Shown here: positions 63,230 through 64,000 of the stretch, piece by piece
Layout: the number at the start of each line of letters is the position of its first letter
Position numbering within the stretch: the stretch's first letter is position 1
NCBI GenBank assembly: GCA_964242575.1
Contig: CAXTCN010000004.1
Location: 1 to 64,000 of the forward strand
DNA: 64,000 bases
Source of the DNA: JANPPS01 sp964242575
GTDB taxonomy: Bacteria; Pseudomonadota; Alphaproteobacteria; Acetobacterales; Acetobacteraceae
Reading direction: 5' to 3'
Notes under the pieces: model-generated
Database searches by the model: none
What the model was told of the DNA's origin: nothing
Seen by the model: the letters and a program-made list of their open reading frames with translations, nothing else
Position numbers and translations under genes: made by a program

Positions 63230-64000
63230 TTAGCCCAGCGGCAACGTCCGGGTCTCGCCGAAGCCCAGCACGTCGAACGCCTCCTGCAGCAGCCCGACCC
63301 GTTGCCGTGCCGCCGCCAGGGCTTCAACCGGCGCGTCCACGGCCTCGTCCGTAAGCTGCCAAGTGCCGAAATGCATGCCGATGGCGTGGGTGGCGCCGAG
63401 GTCCGCCCGGGCTTGCACCGCTTCGGCCGGGTCCATGTGCACGGGCTGCATGATCCGTCGCGGCAGGTAGGCGCCAATCGGCAGCAGCGCCACATTTGGG
63501 CGGCCGAGCCGGTCCCGGATCATGCGCCAATGCGGCCCGGCGCCGCTGTCGCCTGCGAACAGCACCCGCTTGCCGTCCAGCTCCAGCATGAACCCGGCCC
63601 ACAGCGTCCGGTCCCGGTCGAACGCGCCGCGCGAGGAGAAGTGCTGCGCCGGCGTCGCGGTGACCCGAACCGGGCCGACTTCCACGCTCTGCCACCAGTC
63701 CAGCTCCAAAGCGGTTCCGGCCCCTGCCCGCTCCAGCGTTGGCGCGTTCCCGAGCGTGGTGATGACTTTCGGGTTGCAGCGCCGTTGCAGCGCGCGCAGG
63801 CTGGGCAGGTCCATGTGGTCGTAATGGTTGTGCGAGACCAGCACCGCGTCGATGTGCGGCAACGCCTCCAGTGCCAGGCCGGGCGCCCGCACCCGCTTCG
63901 GGCCGAGCCACGTAAATGGAGAGCAGCGCTCGCTGAACGCCGGGTCCGTCAGCAGGCTGAACACGCCGCCGCTTGGCAGGCCGAAGCGGACCAGTAGCGT
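63230..64000 (-). CDS. MBL-fold hydrolase, NAPE-PLD/UlaG-like (5' end outside window)
   Basis: At least 256 codons of a metallo-beta-lactamase-fold enzyme. The frame stays open to the window edge, so the start is missing. SLLTDPAFSERCSPFTWLGP, SHNHYDHMDLPSL, FSSRGAFDRDRTLWAGFML, FAGDSGAGPHW and IGMHFGTWQLTDE match the NAPE-phospholipase-D-like branch. The bacterial substrate is unknown. Convergent with hemY, 7 nt apart. Confidence 0.85.
   Translation of the reverse strand, partial: TLLVRFGLPSGGVFSLLTDPAFSERCSPFTWLGPKRVRAPGLALEALPHIDAVLVSHNHYDHMDLPSLRALQRRCNPKVITTLGNAPTLERAGAGTALELDWWQSVEVGPVRVTATPAQHFSSRGAFDRDRTLWAGFMLELDGKRVLFAGDSGAGPHWRMIRDRLGRPNVALLPIGAYLPRRIMQPVHMDPAEAVQARADLGATHAIGMHFGTWQLTDEAVDAPVEALAAARQRVGLLQEAFDVLGFGETRTLPLG

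Overview
The window is high-GC chromosomal DNA of an alphaproteobacterium. The best fit is the order Rhodospirillales, family Acetobacteraceae. This is inferred from gene content and order: a glgP-glgC-glgA set, rimP-nusA-ylxR/L7Ae-infB-rbfA-truB-rpsO-pnp, hemC-hemD followed by a mitofilin-like protein and a HemY-like protein, and the alphaproteobacterial PaaX/paaABCDE and TarD types. The genus cannot be fixed from the sequence alone. Genes are densely packed, with many 1-8 nt overlaps (ATGA, GTGA, TTGA) and frequent GTG or TTG starts. No rRNA, tRNA, CRISPR array, transposase, phage gene or complete mobile element was found.

Layout. 0-12 kb: a cupin protein, an AI-2E-family permease, glycogen/alpha-glucan genes (glgP, glgC, glgA), dapB, a DUF7002-like protein, metK, trmB and a membrane acyltransferase. 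11.6-21 kb: the transcription/translation cluster from rimP to pnp. 21-34 kb: a nitronate-monooxygenase-like flavoprotein, divergent rsmI and an LpoA-like lipoprotein, a PhoR-like kinase, an AmpG-like transporter, typA flanked by two exported low-complexity proteins, a PfkB sugar/nucleoside kinase, an EI24/CysZ-like membrane protein, a bactofilin and a Tat-exported metallo-beta-lactamase-fold hydrolase. 34-40 kb: mutS-glnD.

40-53 kb is the accessory part: a lower-GC HxlR/SDR pair directly after glnD, a cobT-cobS-cobC cobalamin set, D-tartrate dehydratase (tarD) divergent from an SDR, a uracil-DNA-glycosylase-like protein, and a phenylacetyl-CoA epoxidase operon (paaABCDE) with a PaaX regulator and an SDR. 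53-64 kb returns to core genes: trpS, murJ, gpsA, rlmJ and tsaD on the minus strand; hemC, hemD, a mitofilin-like protein and hemY on the plus strand; and a truncated metallo-hydrolase at the edge. In many relatives mutS-glnD-murJ-trpS is contiguous, so the accessory block may mark an insertion and inversion between glnD and trpS/murJ.

Nothing here is clearly a new multi-gene system. The most useful unusual signals are small. ylxR appears to start with ACG and trmB with CTG. There is a perfect 17-bp dyad upstream of typA and a perfect 12-bp stem just before a Tat-exported hydrolase gene. A 30-bp inverted-repeat span lies upstream of paaA. The rsmI and LpoA-like genes have overlapping divergent 5' ends, and an antisense coding-like tail sits upstream of mutS.
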